In this document: in pieces, positions 32,782 to 41,372 of the stretch
Layout of the letters: every line of letters starts with the position of its first letter
Numbering within the stretch: position 1 is the first letter of the stretch
Source: Archangium sp.
GTDB lineage: Bacteria; Myxococcota; Myxococcia; Myxococcales; Myxococcaceae
Reading direction: 5' to 3'
Assembly: GCA_030695565.1 (NCBI GenBank)
Contig: JAUYRZ010000118.1
Location: forward strand, 1 to 45,628
Length of the DNA stretch: 45,628 nucleotides
Program-made: the position numbers and the translations under genes
The notes under the pieces: model-generated
The model's database searches: none
Told to the model about the DNA's origin: nothing
Seen by the model: the letters and a program-made list of their open reading frames with translations, nothing else

Positions 32782-33075
32782 CTACAGCAACCCATCACAT
32801 TCGGGAGGCTTCTTGGCGCCGCAGTCTTCCTTCAGCAGCGCCCGCGCACAGGCGGCCTTCTTCTCTGCGCGGCCGGAGTCGACCGTCGCGTCGCGGTTGG
32901 TCGATTCGCACTGCTTGGAGACCGCTTCACAGCGCGCCTTGCCGTCTTTCTGGCAGGAGGTGGCGTGGCACTGTGCCCCCGCCCAGAGGTCGCAGAGCCA
33001 GCGCTCGTTGTAGGTGTTGGGCTTGGTGCCGGCCGAGGTGGAGAGCAGGAAGGCAGCAGCGGTCGCAAGGAGCAT
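32782..33075 (-). CDS. Small Cys-rich exported protein
   Basis: A 97-residue protein with a leader MLLATAAAFLLSTSAGT. The mature part of about 80 residues has ten Cys arranged as CDLWAGAQCHATSC, CEAVSKQC, CARALLKEDC and a final CDGLL. Secretion and disulfide bonding are likely. No family recognised. ATG 33075 gives the leader; longer frames overlap the divergent cyclase gene. It is divergent from the cyclase with about 60 bases between starts. Confidence 0.65.
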   Translation of the reverse strand: MLLATAAAFLLSTSAGTKPNTYNERWLCDLWAGAQCHATSCQKDGKARCEAVSKQCESTNRDATVDSGRAEKKAACARALLKEDCGAKKPPECDGLL

Positions 33076-33135
33076 GGGGCCTATTGTAGCCGGATCGTTG
33101 GCCACCTCATGTTCTCTGCTACTTTCTTGTCCCAC

Positions 33136-34737
33136 ATGGATGCCGAACTGACGTTCGAAGAGCTCAAGTTGCTCCGGCTGGTCTCCAGGACGGTCGACGA
33201 TCTCCTCGAAGAATCGCTCAAGGCCCGTGAGAGCCTGCAGCAGACCTTCAAGCGCCTCTTCCCCCCGATGCTGGCGGTGATCGGCGGCAAGGGCGCGGTG
33301 GTCAGCACGTTGGATGAGGAGCTGGCCCAGGCCACCTTCCACCATGGAGACTTCGGGGGTGTGTTCGCCGGCACCTATCTGGAGGCCGCGCGCTGGGGCG
33401 TGCGCAAGCTCGAGTCAGGCGACACGTTGTGCAGCCAGGCACTCGATCTGGTCGGTCACCAGGTGGGTTCGATCGGCGTGCTCTTCGCGGGTGATCGCAC
33501 CGCCGACGCCGCGCGCCTGGGCCGCCTGCTCGACGCCATCGCAGAGCAGCTCGATACCGTGCTCGCTTCGGTTCAGACCGCTTCCGAGAAACACCAGGTG
33601 CTGGTCACCATCAACCACTCGCTCTCCAACCGGGTCTTCGAGACCGGCATGGACGGCGCGGTGCGCGCGTTGTGCGAGCGGGTCAAAGTGCCGGGCTTCT
33701 TGCTGATGTACCGCGACGCCGTGGAGTCGGGCGCGCTGCACTACCGCTCGTACAAGTACGGTCAGCTCGAATACTCCTCGAACGGCCGCCGCGATGCCGA
33801 GCTCGACGCCGCCATCCGCGCGTATGGCCAGAACCTGATCATGCCGCACGACCGCCAGCTGCAGGCGGTGCTGGGTAACCGCAAAGCCGTCGAGACCGTG
33901 TTGATCTCGGGCGTGGCCGAGTCACACGCGCTGGGGAAGATCATGGTGTGGAGCAACGGCGAGGGTTTCTCCTCGTACACCATGGAGCTGCTGCGCCTGC
34001 TCGGCTCCACGCTCAGCCAGCGGCTCATCGACTACAACCGCGAGCGCATTCACCTCTCGCAGTTCTTCTCGGGCCGGGCGATCGACGAGCTGCTGCGCGA
34101 CCCCGACTACGAGCGCAGCTACCTCGCGCCGCGCGCCGAAGAGGTGGGCATCATCTTCGCCGACATCAACGGCTTCACCCGCATCTGCGAGCAGGTGCTC
34201 GAGCGGCCCGAGCGCATCGGCAAGTTCGTCGACGACTGGTCGGAAGAAGCGGTGCGCATCCTCCATCGGCACGGCGGGGTGTTCGACAAGATGGTCGGTG
34301 ACTGCGTGATTGGGCTGTTCGGGCCTCCGTTCTTCAAGGACGACGCGGCGTCGCGCGCGGGAGCGACGCTCAAGGCGGCCATCGAGATTCAGCGCTTCAC
34401 CAAGGACACCATGAGCGCGCACCCGGAGATCTCGCGCCTCTCCGAAATCCTCCAGGTGCCCGGCCTCGGCGTGGCCATCGGCGTGAACCTCACGCCCAGC
34501 TTCTGCGGCTTGTTCGGCCCCAACCGCAACTACACCTCGTTCTCCACGGGCATGAACCAGACGGCGCGGCTGCAGTCGTTGGGTGCGTTCAGAGAGACGC
34601 TGGTGATGGACTCCGCGATGAAGGCGATCGCCACCTCGAAAGATCCGTCGCTGGCCGGCCTCAAGTTCGGGCCGCTGGTGGAGACGCCGGTGAAGAACGT
34701 CGCCCAGCCGCTGCGCTACTACAAGCTGCTGGAGTAG
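33136..34737 (+). CDS. Class III adenylate/guanylate cyclase with N-terminal sensory region
   Basis: A 533-residue nucleotidyl cyclase. Residues 1-300 form a coiled coil plus GAF-like region (LVTINHSLSNRVFETGMDGA; FLLMYRDAVESG). The cyclase domain, residues 335-533, holds metal Asp343 in IIFADINGFTRI, Asp389 and Lys385 in FDKMVGDCVIGLFG, and the transition-state pair Asn474 and Arg478 in FSTGMNQTARLQ. All catalytic positions appear to be present. No transmembrane segment, so it is cytoplasmic. ATG 33136 (MDAELTFEEL) is preferred; ATG 33109 would add nine residues and neither has a clear ribosome binding site. The domain may make cAMP in response to a ligand. Confidence 0.92.
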   Translation: MDAELTFEELKLLRLVSRTVDDLLEESLKARESLQQTFKRLFPPMLAVIGGKGAVVSTLDEELAQATFHHGDFGGVFAGTYLEAARWGVRKLESGDTLCSQALDLVGHQVGSIGVLFAGDRTADAARLGRLLDAIAEQLDTVLASVQTASEKHQVLVTINHSLSNRVFETGMDGAVRALCERVKVPGFLLMYRDAVESGALHYRSYKYGQLEYSSNGRRDAELDAAIRAYGQNLIMPHDRQLQAVLGNRKAVETVLISGVAESHALGKIMVWSNGEGFSSYTMELLRLLGSTLSQRLIDYNRERIHLSQFFSGRAIDELLRDPDYERSYLAPRAEEVGIIFADINGFTRICEQVLERPERIGKFVDDWSEEAVRILHRHGGVFDKMVGDCVIGLFGPPFFKDDAASRAGATLKAAIEIQRFTKDTMSAHPEISRLSEILQVPGLGVAIGVNLTPSFCGLFGPNRNYTSFSTGMNQTARLQSLGAFRETLVMDSAMKAIATSKDPSLAGLKFGPLVETPVKNVAQPLRYYKLLE

Positions 34738-34746
34738 CTTCGCTGG

Positions 34747-36582
34747 ATGGGCGTGTTGCGGCGGTGGGTTCTTGGGATTGTCGTCGTGACGGCGCGCCTC
34801 GCGTTCGCTGATGGACGCAACGGGCCGCCTTCGGCCTTGGACCTGACAGAGCAGTTCGTTCGAATCGGCCCCAGTTCGTTGGCCTTCGCGCCTCAGTCGG
34901 TCTTCGACGGGGAGGCCACACAGCAACAGAACGTGTCTGAAGTGCGCTTCTACGTCGACGAAGTCCATCAGTCGGGCACGGTCGTCCTCTCGCACTCACT
35001 TGGTCTGAGCAGCACGGCGACTGTGACCTCGCCTGGGTGGGTATCCTTCACCTTTGCGCCTCTTACGCTGACGGTTGTCGGACCATTTCAACTGACCCTG
35101 TCGCCGCAAGGCTCTACAGAATTCACCTTGCGACACGTGCCCCACACGTTTGAGGGGAACCATCAATTCGGTGGATGGCAGGGCCCACTCGTGACGCTTC
35201 GGGAGAGCGCCCGGCTCTCATCGGCAAGATGGAATGTCTCGTCGGTGCTGCGACTCAGTGGCGTCGATCCCTACGCAGGCAGCGATTGTGGCTCGGCACA
35301 GCGCGACGCGGTCGCCGGTTTTCCGTACGTGCGTCTCTGGCATGCGCCTCTGTCTCAGACTCAGGGGCGGACGGAGAGGTTCTTCTTTCCGCACTATCAG
35401 CCCCCTCCGGTCTTTCTGGGTACGTGTGAAGTCCACCTGAACAGCGCAGTCACCGACTATCGGCGGCTGGGGTATGCGCTGCACGCGGGCGATGGTGGCT
35501 TCATCTCGGATGGTCCCTTCAGCCTTCAAGGAGCGCCCTATCCCGACTTCTATTGGACGCCGTTGCCGGTCGTCTCCTCCTTCGACGACGCGGGGTTCAG
35601 TGAGCCGTTCGAAGTCACCGTCACCACTGACGGGGGCGGAGCGTGGACGGTTCTCGACACCGGGGCCCAACTCCTCGACGAGTGTGATCCTGCTGTACGT
35701 GCGACTTACGGAGGGCATGGAGCCCGCGCAACCGATCTGCCGCCCGGCGCCGACTACCTGCTGCGGCTCATGCCTGAATCGGGCATTGCCGTGTACCAGG
35801 ATCAGGATGGTGACCGCTTTGGCGCTCCGGATTCTCGGAGGTGGATCCGCCCAGGCAGAAATCCCGGAGTGGTTTATGTAGGCGGTGATTGCGATGACAC
35901 TCGGGCTGACGCACACCCTGATGCGGGGGAGCAGTGCAACGGGCTCGACGACGACTGCGACGGCCTGATCGACGAAGCCGCAAAACTGCCGTCGATGCCG
36001 TGTGATCAACCTGGCGTGTGCCGGCTCGGCACCAAGGTCTGCGCAGCCGGCGCTTGGCAAACCTGTGAAGCCAGCCGCTTCGGCGTGACCTTTCACGAAG
36101 AGACCTGTGACGGGCTCGACAACGACTGCGACGGCGTCGTGGACGACGCTGCGCCCACGCCGCTCTGTGCCGAACAGCGCGGAGTCTGCGCGGGCTCGGT
36201 CGCCGTCTGCTCCAGCGGCACCGTATTGACCTGTGACGCGCTCCGGTTCGGTCCCGAGTTCCACGCAGAGACTTGCGACGGCCTGGACAACGACTGCGAT
36301 GGAGAGATCGACGAGGGCGGCCAGCGAGCGTGCGACCAGCAAGAGGGCGTGTGCGAAGGCTCGCTTGGAGCGTGCGGTGTTGCGTGCGGGGCCTCGAACT
36401 ACGGCAGCGCGTACGAAGCTGAAGAGACGACGCGCGACGGCTTGGACAACGACTGTGATGGCGAGGTCGACGAGGAAGCACCACCCAGGGGCTGCGGCTG
36501 CTCAGACGCAGGCGGACCTTTGCTGTTCTTGCTTTGCGGTCTCCTGCTCCGGCGCGACCGCGCTCACCAACTGGCGAAGTAG
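34747..36582 (+). CDS. MopE-like repeat protein with MYXO-CTERM tail
   Basis: A 611-residue surface protein. The leader is VLGIVVVTARLAFAD. Residues 20-370 are a beta-rich region of no recognised family. The C-terminal third has four MopE-type motifs: CNGLDDDCDGLIDE, CDGLDNDCDGVVDD, CDGLDNDCDGEIDE and RDGLDNDCDGEVDE. Cys-rich linkers separate them (CAEQRGVCAGSVAVC and similar). MopE repeats are Ca/Cu-associated in methanotrophs and are common, of unknown role, in myxobacteria. In the last repeat the first Cys is replaced by Arg. The end, GCGCSDAGGPLLFLLCGLLL then RRDR, is a MYXO-CTERM sorting signal. It starts ten bases after the cyclase stop. Confidence 0.88.
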   Translation: MGVLRRWVLGIVVVTARLAFADGRNGPPSALDLTEQFVRIGPSSLAFAPQSVFDGEATQQQNVSEVRFYVDEVHQSGTVVLSHSLGLSSTATVTSPGWVSFTFAPLTLTVVGPFQLTLSPQGSTEFTLRHVPHTFEGNHQFGGWQGPLVTLRESARLSSARWNVSSVLRLSGVDPYAGSDCGSAQRDAVAGFPYVRLWHAPLSQTQGRTERFFFPHYQPPPVFLGTCEVHLNSAVTDYRRLGYALHAGDGGFISDGPFSLQGAPYPDFYWTPLPVVSSFDDAGFSEPFEVTVTTDGGGAWTVLDTGAQLLDECDPAVRATYGGHGARATDLPPGADYLLRLMPESGIAVYQDQDGDRFGAPDSRRWIRPGRNPGVVYVGGDCDDTRADAHPDAGEQCNGLDDDCDGLIDEAAKLPSMPCDQPGVCRLGTKVCAAGAWQTCEASRFGVTFHEETCDGLDNDCDGVVDDAAPTPLCAEQRGVCAGSVAVCSSGTVLTCDALRFGPEFHAETCDGLDNDCDGEIDEGGQRACDQQEGVCEGSLGACGVACGASNYGSAYEAEETTRDGLDNDCDGEVDEEAPPRGCGCSDAGGPLLFLLCGLLLRRDRAHQLAK

Positions 36583-36631
36583 CCGCTGATTTGTCGCAGA
36601 CGTTGGGGAGTAGACGCGCGAGGGCCTCGCG

Positions 36632-36911
36632 TCAGGGAAACCCAACCCACGCACGCATCGCGAACCCCGCAACCAGTGCTGAACGCATTGGCAACCAGGC
36701 TCCAAACCAACGCCTTACCCCTGGACACCCCGTTGAAACGAAGCCACGCCGCTTCGGCCAGCACCGCGAAGGTCTTTGTCAGCGCCACCATCGGCCAGTA
36801 CCCAACGCCATGGTCCATGAGCATCGGAAACACGAACCAAACGATCGGGTGCGTCATCGCGTTCGCAGAGAACGCGACCCGCAGACTCCGCGTCACCTTC
36901 CAGCTGAACAA
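36632..36911 (-). pseudogene. Decayed copy of the small membrane protein at 41043-41372
   Basis: On the minus strand, LRVAFSANAMTHPIVWFVFP and MLMDHGVGYWPMVALTKTFA match the intact protein at 41043-41372. The N-terminal part differs and has no proper start. Near the C-terminus one extra G (GGTTGCGGGGTT against GGTTGTGGGTTT) shifts the frame. Restoring it gives the expected AMRAWVGFP and TGA at 36632. A block of about 70 bases around 36787-36856 is nearly identical to the intact copy. The rest of 36583-37003 contains only a short open tail beside the acyl-CoA oxidase gene. Confidence 0.75.
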
Positions 36912-36950
36912 GGCCGAGGGCCGGAACGGCGTGTTTAGGTAACTCGACCT

Positions 36951-37007
36951 TCAGCCCAGGCCGAGGGCGATCAGCGCCGACTCACGACCCGCGCCAGGAC
37001 CCTTCAC
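36951..37007 (-). other. 18-codon open tail resembling ribosomal protein uS11
   Basis: A GTG at 37007 overlaps the acyl-CoA oxidase stop and opens VKGPGAGRESALIALGLG before TGA. VKGPGxGRES-AL is the wording of the conserved central part of uS11. The match is only about a dozen residues, so it may be chance or a fragment. Confidence 0.2.
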
Positions 37008-39292
37008 CAGCGCGGGTGCGCCGGGTCGCTGTAGGCAATCGGGGCCGCCAGGCACGCGTCAGGAATGCCCCACGCCTCGACCAGCGCCAGCACGTCGGGC
37101 CGCACCTCGCCGAACAACGTGGGCACCAGCCGTCGCACCGCCCGCGCGCGCCCGGCCTCGAAGGCGCCGTTCTCGAGGAACCAGCCGGTGTGCCGCTCGA
37201 GCACACACAGCCCGTGCAGCTCGCGCAGCCGATTCAGCGCCTCGCGCTCCGGACCACTCGCCCGCTGAACGCCGTTGATGAAGGCCGACAACACCCGCAC
37301 CTCGACGTGCGCCTGCGCCGCGGCCAGCAGGTGTTCCTGTACCTCGAGGAAGGCCGTGGCCGAGTCAGTGCCCTTCGCCTTGAGGCGCTTGCTCAGGCGC
37401 CGCGCCACCGACGACAACAGCGACGCCTCGCGAAACCGCACCGCCGCCAACTGCATGTCTGCGCTGCGAAGCGACGCCTCGTCGGTGTTGCGGCTCGTGA
37501 AGGGGTTGGTCTGCGCGACGGTCGCGCGCAGTTGCCCCGCCACGAAGCGCACCGCGCCCCACGCCCCGCCCTTCGAGAACTGCTGCTTGAAGCCCGTCAA
37601 CAGCCCCTTGGCCACCAACTGCAGCAGCACGGTGTTGTCGCCCTCGAAGGTGGTGAAGATGTCTGCATCGGCGCGGGCGTCAGCGAGGCGGTTGACCGAC
37701 AAGTACCCCTGGGCTCCGCACGCCTCACGGCACGCCTGCAGCGCCGCCGAGGCGTGCCACGTGGCCGCCGTCTTCACGCCCGCCACGTGCGCTTCGATTT
37801 CGCGGGTGTCGTCGTCGGGGCCCAGCGCCAGAAAGGCCTCGCGCGCCTCGTCGATGGCGAAGTGCAGCGCGTAGGTCTGGGCGAGGTGCGGAAAGAGGCG
37901 GCGCTGGTGCGTCGGGTAGTCGAGGAGCAGCGTCTCGGGCTGCGACGTCGCCCCGAACTGCCGTCGCGCACTGCCGTAGCGCAGCGCGACCGCCAGTCCC
38001 AGCTTCGAGGCCGAAAGGCCCGCCGAAGCCACGGCGATGCGCCCACCCACCAGCGTGCCCAGCATGGTGAAGAAGCGCTTACCGGGGCTCTCGATGGGTG
38101 ACTGGTACTGGCCGTCGTCCGTCACCGTGGCGTAGCGGCCCAGCAGCGCGTCACGCGTCAGCTCGACGTGGTCGAACCACAGGCGCCCGTTGTCGACGCC
38201 GTTGAGGCCCAGCTTGTGGCCGCAGTCGCCGATGCGCACGCCGCGGTGCGGTTGGCCCTGTTCATCGCGAATGGGCACCACGAACGCGTGCACGCCGTGG
38301 CGCACGCCTCCCACCTCGAGCTGCGCGAAGACGGTGGCGTACCGCGCGTGCATCGCGGCGTTGCCGGCCCAGTCTTTGCGCGCCGACTCGGCCGGCGTGT
38401 GGAGAACGAGGCACTTCTTGCCTTCGTCCCACCGCACCATCGTCTCGAGGTCGGCGACGTTGCTGCCGTGGCCGACTTCACTCATGGCGAAGCAGCCGGG
38501 CGCCTCGAGGTTCGCCACCTTCGGCAAGAGCGCCTGCCGCTGCGCGTCGGTGCCGAGGTAGTAGATCGAGCCACCCCACAACCCGAACTGCACTCCGAAC
38601 TTCACCACCAGCGAGAGGTCGCCGGAGCCCAGCGTCTCGAAGACGGCGAGAAACGGCCCGAGGCCTCTCGAGGCGTCAGTGGTGACGCCGGGAAAAGCCA
38701 GCGCACCAAAGCCCCGCTTCGCGAGATCGCCCAGCCAGCCGAAGACCTGCTCGCGGTAGGGCTTCGGGGCGGTGCCGTACAGGGCGCGGTTGCCGGGCTC
38801 GCTCAAGAAGGCGCGCGCTGAAGCCCGGGCGTCGGCGAAGCGGCCATCCAGCACCGACTGCAAGACGCGCGCGTCGAAGCGCGGCGGCAGCGGAGGTGGC
38901 GGCGCGTCGGCCACCGGCAACTGCAGCGTGCTCAGCTCGAAGCCCAGCTCGTCTTCCAACGCGGCGACGGCGTCGCGCCCATTCGGGTCGAGGGCGGCCA
39001 TCGACTCAGCCAGGGCGGCGAAGCTGTGTCGCGCAGCGGCAGACAGCGTGGGCGCCGCGGCGACGATGGCCGATCGCAGCGACGCCAGCGCCTGCGCGTC
39101 GGGCGGCGAGGCGGGCAGCAGCCAGGCCGTCAGCGCCTCACGCAGGCGCGGCTTGAGCCATGGTTGCGCGGCGATGCGCGCATGAATCAACGCGCGCTCG
39201 GCGTCACTCAAGTCACCGTCGGCCCACGCCACGTACAGCAACGGGAGAAACGGGCGCAGCTCGGGTTCCTGCAGCAGGGGAATGAGGGCCAT
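37004..39292 (-). CDS. Acyl-CoA oxidase/dehydrogenase with extra N-terminal helical domain
   Basis: A 762-residue flavoenzyme of peroxisomal-type acyl-CoA oxidase layout, which introduces the alpha-beta double bond into acyl-CoA. Residues 1-110 are a separate helical domain (FLPLLYVAWADGDLSDAERA) resembling TerB/DjlA-type helices. Residues 190-560 are the acyl-CoA dehydrogenase core, with FGVQFGLWGGSIYYLGTD, CFAMSEVGHGSNVADLETMV, GHKLGLNGVDNGRLWFDHV, RRQFG, and QACREACGAQGYLSVNRLAD with FTTFEGDNTVLLQ. The last is the oxidase signature, and the C-terminal oxidase domain follows. ATG 39292 is used; a longer frame from 39319 reads as noise. Likely involved in beta-oxidation. Confidence 0.9.
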   Translation of the reverse strand: MALIPLLQEPELRPFLPLLYVAWADGDLSDAERALIHARIAAQPWLKPRLREALTAWLLPASPPDAQALASLRSAIVAAAPTLSAAARHSFAALAESMAALDPNGRDAVAALEDELGFELSTLQLPVADAPPPPLPPRFDARVLQSVLDGRFADARASARAFLSEPGNRALYGTAPKPYREQVFGWLGDLAKRGFGALAFPGVTTDASRGLGPFLAVFETLGSGDLSLVVKFGVQFGLWGGSIYYLGTDAQRQALLPKVANLEAPGCFAMSEVGHGSNVADLETMVRWDEGKKCLVLHTPAESARKDWAGNAAMHARYATVFAQLEVGGVRHGVHAFVVPIRDEQGQPHRGVRIGDCGHKLGLNGVDNGRLWFDHVELTRDALLGRYATVTDDGQYQSPIESPGKRFFTMLGTLVGGRIAVASAGLSASKLGLAVALRYGSARRQFGATSQPETLLLDYPTHQRRLFPHLAQTYALHFAIDEAREAFLALGPDDDTREIEAHVAGVKTAATWHASAALQACREACGAQGYLSVNRLADARADADIFTTFEGDNTVLLQLVAKGLLTGFKQQFSKGGAWGAVRFVAGQLRATVAQTNPFTSRNTDEASLRSADMQLAAVRFREASLLSSVARRLSKRLKAKGTDSATAFLEVQEHLLAAAQAHVEVRVLSAFINGVQRASGPEREALNRLRELHGLCVLERHTGWFLENGAFEAGRARAVRRLVPTLFGEVRPDVLALVEAWGIPDACLAAPIAYSDPAHPRW

Positions 39293-39481
39293 GGCCCTCA
39301 CCGTAACGCGGCACACCAATACCTCGCCGCTCTACAATCGCCATCACGCGAGGCGCAGGCGCCAGGGGAAAACCCGCCGGTCGCGTGCTGCTCTGCGGGC
39401 ATCGAGGCTCTTCGGGAGAGAATCGGGTGAGACGCAGCTCTGTCTTTGCACTCGCGATGTGACTCAGGTGTAAGGCTCCGC

Positions 39482-41011
39482 ATGAAGCGCCTCGCTCTCC
39501 TGATTTCACTCTCGCTCATCGCAGCGTGTGAACCCCCGGCGGAGCAATGCTCGGCCGCGACGTGCAGCACCGGTTGTTGTGACGCCGCCGGCGTGTGTCA
39601 GGCAGGTGTTTTCCCTCAGGAGTGCGGCATGAGCGGCTTGGCGTGTCGGGCCTGCGCCTCGGGCACGCTGTGTCAATTCGGTCAGTGCGTCGGAGGAGGC
39701 AGCACCGGTGGCGGTACCGGCGGCGGAGGAGGCACGTGCAACCCGCGCAGCTGTGTCACCCAGGGTAAGACCTGCGGCGAAATCGACGACGGCTGCGGTG
39801 GTCTGCTCATGTGTGGGCTCTGCGAGGTGCCCGGAGAATCATGCGGAGCGGGCGGCGTCGCCAACGTCTGCGCGATGGGCTCGTGCGTGCCGAAGACCTG
39901 CACGTCGCTCGGTCGCACCTGCGGCTCGGTGAGTGACGGCTGCAGCGCGCAGCTCAACTGCGGAACATGCGGCGGCTCGCAGGTCTGCGGCAGCGCAGGA
40001 ACCTGTGAGCAGAGCACCTGCACGCCGACGACCTGTCAGGCGCAGGGCAAGAACTGCGGAATGATCAGCGACGGCTGCAATGGCCAGCTCAGTTGCGGCG
40101 CGTGCATGGTTTCGGGTCAGACCTGCGGCGGCTCGGGCACCGTCAACGTCTGCGGCCAGGGCGCCTGCACGCCTCGAACCTGCACCCAGGTGGGCGCGAC
40201 GTGCGGCACCATCAGCGACGGCTGCGGCAACATGATTTCCTGTGGCTCGTGCACGGGCCCTCAGACGTGCGGTGGGGCCGGCACTCCGAACACCTGCGGC
40301 GCGCCGTGCATCGGCTCGTGCCCGACCGGGTTCACCTGCATGGCGGGTGACGGTGCCTGCGCCGGGGGGGCACTCGACAACATTGCCTTCGATGTGCCCG
40401 TGCCGGTGCAGCACACGGTGTCGGGTCGCATCACGCGCAACGGCGTCGCGCCTTCGTCAGCCAACTGCACCAGCGGCTACCCGTACGGCACGCTCGAGTT
40501 CGTGCATGCCACGGACACGCGGTTCAACGTCTCGGTCAGCCTCGAATGCAGCGGCACGACGACGTTCAACTTTTCGCTGCCGCTTTACCCCGGCACGTAC
40601 CGGGTGACGGAACAACCGACGAGCTATGTGAGCATGACCAACTTGCCGACGTGGAGCACCGTGGTGTCGACGGCCTTCACCGTCTCAGCGCCGCAGAGCA
40701 ACGTTGCCTTCGACGTCTCCGTGCCGGTGCAGATCACCGTCTCAGGTCGCATCACGCGCAACGGCGTTGCTCCGTCGTCGGCCAACTGCACCAGCGGCTA
40801 CCCGTACGGCACGCTCGAATTCGTGCACGCCACGGACACGCGGTTCAACACCTCGGTCAGCCTCGAATGCAGAGGCGCGACGACGTTCAACTTCTCGCTG
40901 CCGCTCTACCCGGGGACGTACCGGGTGACGGAGCAACCGACGAGCTACGTGAGCATGACCAACCTCCCGACGTGGAGCACGGTCGTCGTCAACGCGCTTC
41001 GGATTCAGTGA
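39482..41011 (+). CDS. Cys-rich lipoprotein with duplicated C-terminal beta module
   Basis: A 509-residue lipoprotein (MKRLALLISLSLIAAC, lipobox IAAC). After a Gly/Ser/Thr linker come four tandem Cys repeats of the form CxPxxCxxxGxxCGxISDGCGxxxxCGxC, ending in CGSC-TGPQTCGGAG. The C-terminus is two nearly identical modules of 107 residues, each starting at NIAFDV/NVAFDV. They contain TVSGRITRNGVAPSSANCTS, LEFVHATDTRFN, FNFSLPLYPGTYRVTEQPTS and YVSMTNLPTWSTVV. These look like carboxypeptidase-regulatory/transthyretin-like beta sandwiches. Surface binding is likely; the ligand is unknown. It is divergent from the acyl-CoA oxidase gene (189 bp apart). Confidence 0.85.
   Translation: MKRLALLISLSLIAACEPPAEQCSAATCSTGCCDAAGVCQAGVFPQECGMSGLACRACASGTLCQFGQCVGGGSTGGGTGGGGGTCNPRSCVTQGKTCGEIDDGCGGLLMCGLCEVPGESCGAGGVANVCAMGSCVPKTCTSLGRTCGSVSDGCSAQLNCGTCGGSQVCGSAGTCEQSTCTPTTCQAQGKNCGMISDGCNGQLSCGACMVSGQTCGGSGTVNVCGQGACTPRTCTQVGATCGTISDGCGNMISCGSCTGPQTCGGAGTPNTCGAPCIGSCPTGFTCMAGDGACAGGALDNIAFDVPVPVQHTVSGRITRNGVAPSSANCTSGYPYGTLEFVHATDTRFNVSVSLECSGTTTFNFSLPLYPGTYRVTEQPTSYVSMTNLPTWSTVVSTAFTVSAPQSNVAFDVSVPVQITVSGRITRNGVAPSSANCTSGYPYGTLEFVHATDTRFNTSVSLECRGATTFNFSLPLYPGTYRVTEQPTSYVSMTNLPTWSTVVVNALRIQ
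40379..40990 (+). repeat. Tandem ~300-bp duplication within the lipoprotein gene
   Basis: Unit 1 begins at 40379 (AACATTGCCTTCGA) and unit 2 at 40700 (AACGTTGCCTTCGA), a step of 321 bases or 107 codons. The units agree at most positions and differ mainly at third codon positions. This points to a recent duplication under protein-level constraint, or gene conversion. Confidence 0.9.
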
Positions 41012-41042
41012 GCGCTGGTCTTCACTGAAGGTCGACGAGCTG

Positions 41043-41372
41043 TCAGGGAAACCCAATCAACTCCCGAAGCGCAAACCCACAACCGACGCTGCACGAGTTC
41101 GCCACGAAGCTCCAAAGCAACGGCCGGGGCACGCCATTGAACCGAAGCCAGCTGGCCTCGCCCAACACCGCAAACGTCTCCGCGAGCAGCACCATCGGCC
41201 AGTACTCAACGCCATGGTCCATGAGCATCGGAAACACGAACCAAACGATCGGGTGCGTCATGGCGCTCGCAAAGAACGCGACCCGCAGACTGCCGCTCGC
41301 CTTCCAATAGATCGGCATCTCAAAAAGCTGCGTGAAGAAGAACGCGACCAGCCAGCCCCACAACTCCTTCAC
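41043..41372 (-). CDS. Small membrane protein, intact member of a repeated pair
   Basis: A 109-residue protein beginning VKELWGWLVAFFFTQLFEMP. It has about three hydrophobic segments, the conserved stretch ASAMTHPIVWFVFPMLMDHG, TFAVLGEASWLRFNG, and the ending GCGFALRELIGFP. The start is GTG 41372, overlapping the stop of the upstream membrane protein (GTGA). It is the last of three coupled leftward genes (42699 to 41043). No family name is known to me. A broken second copy lies at 36632-36911. Confidence 0.75.
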   Translation of the reverse strand: MKELWGWLVAFFFTQLFEMPIYWKASGSLRVAFFASAMTHPIVWFVFPMLMDHGVEYWPMVLLAETFAVLGEASWLRFNGVPRPLLWSFVANSCSVGCGFALRELIGFP

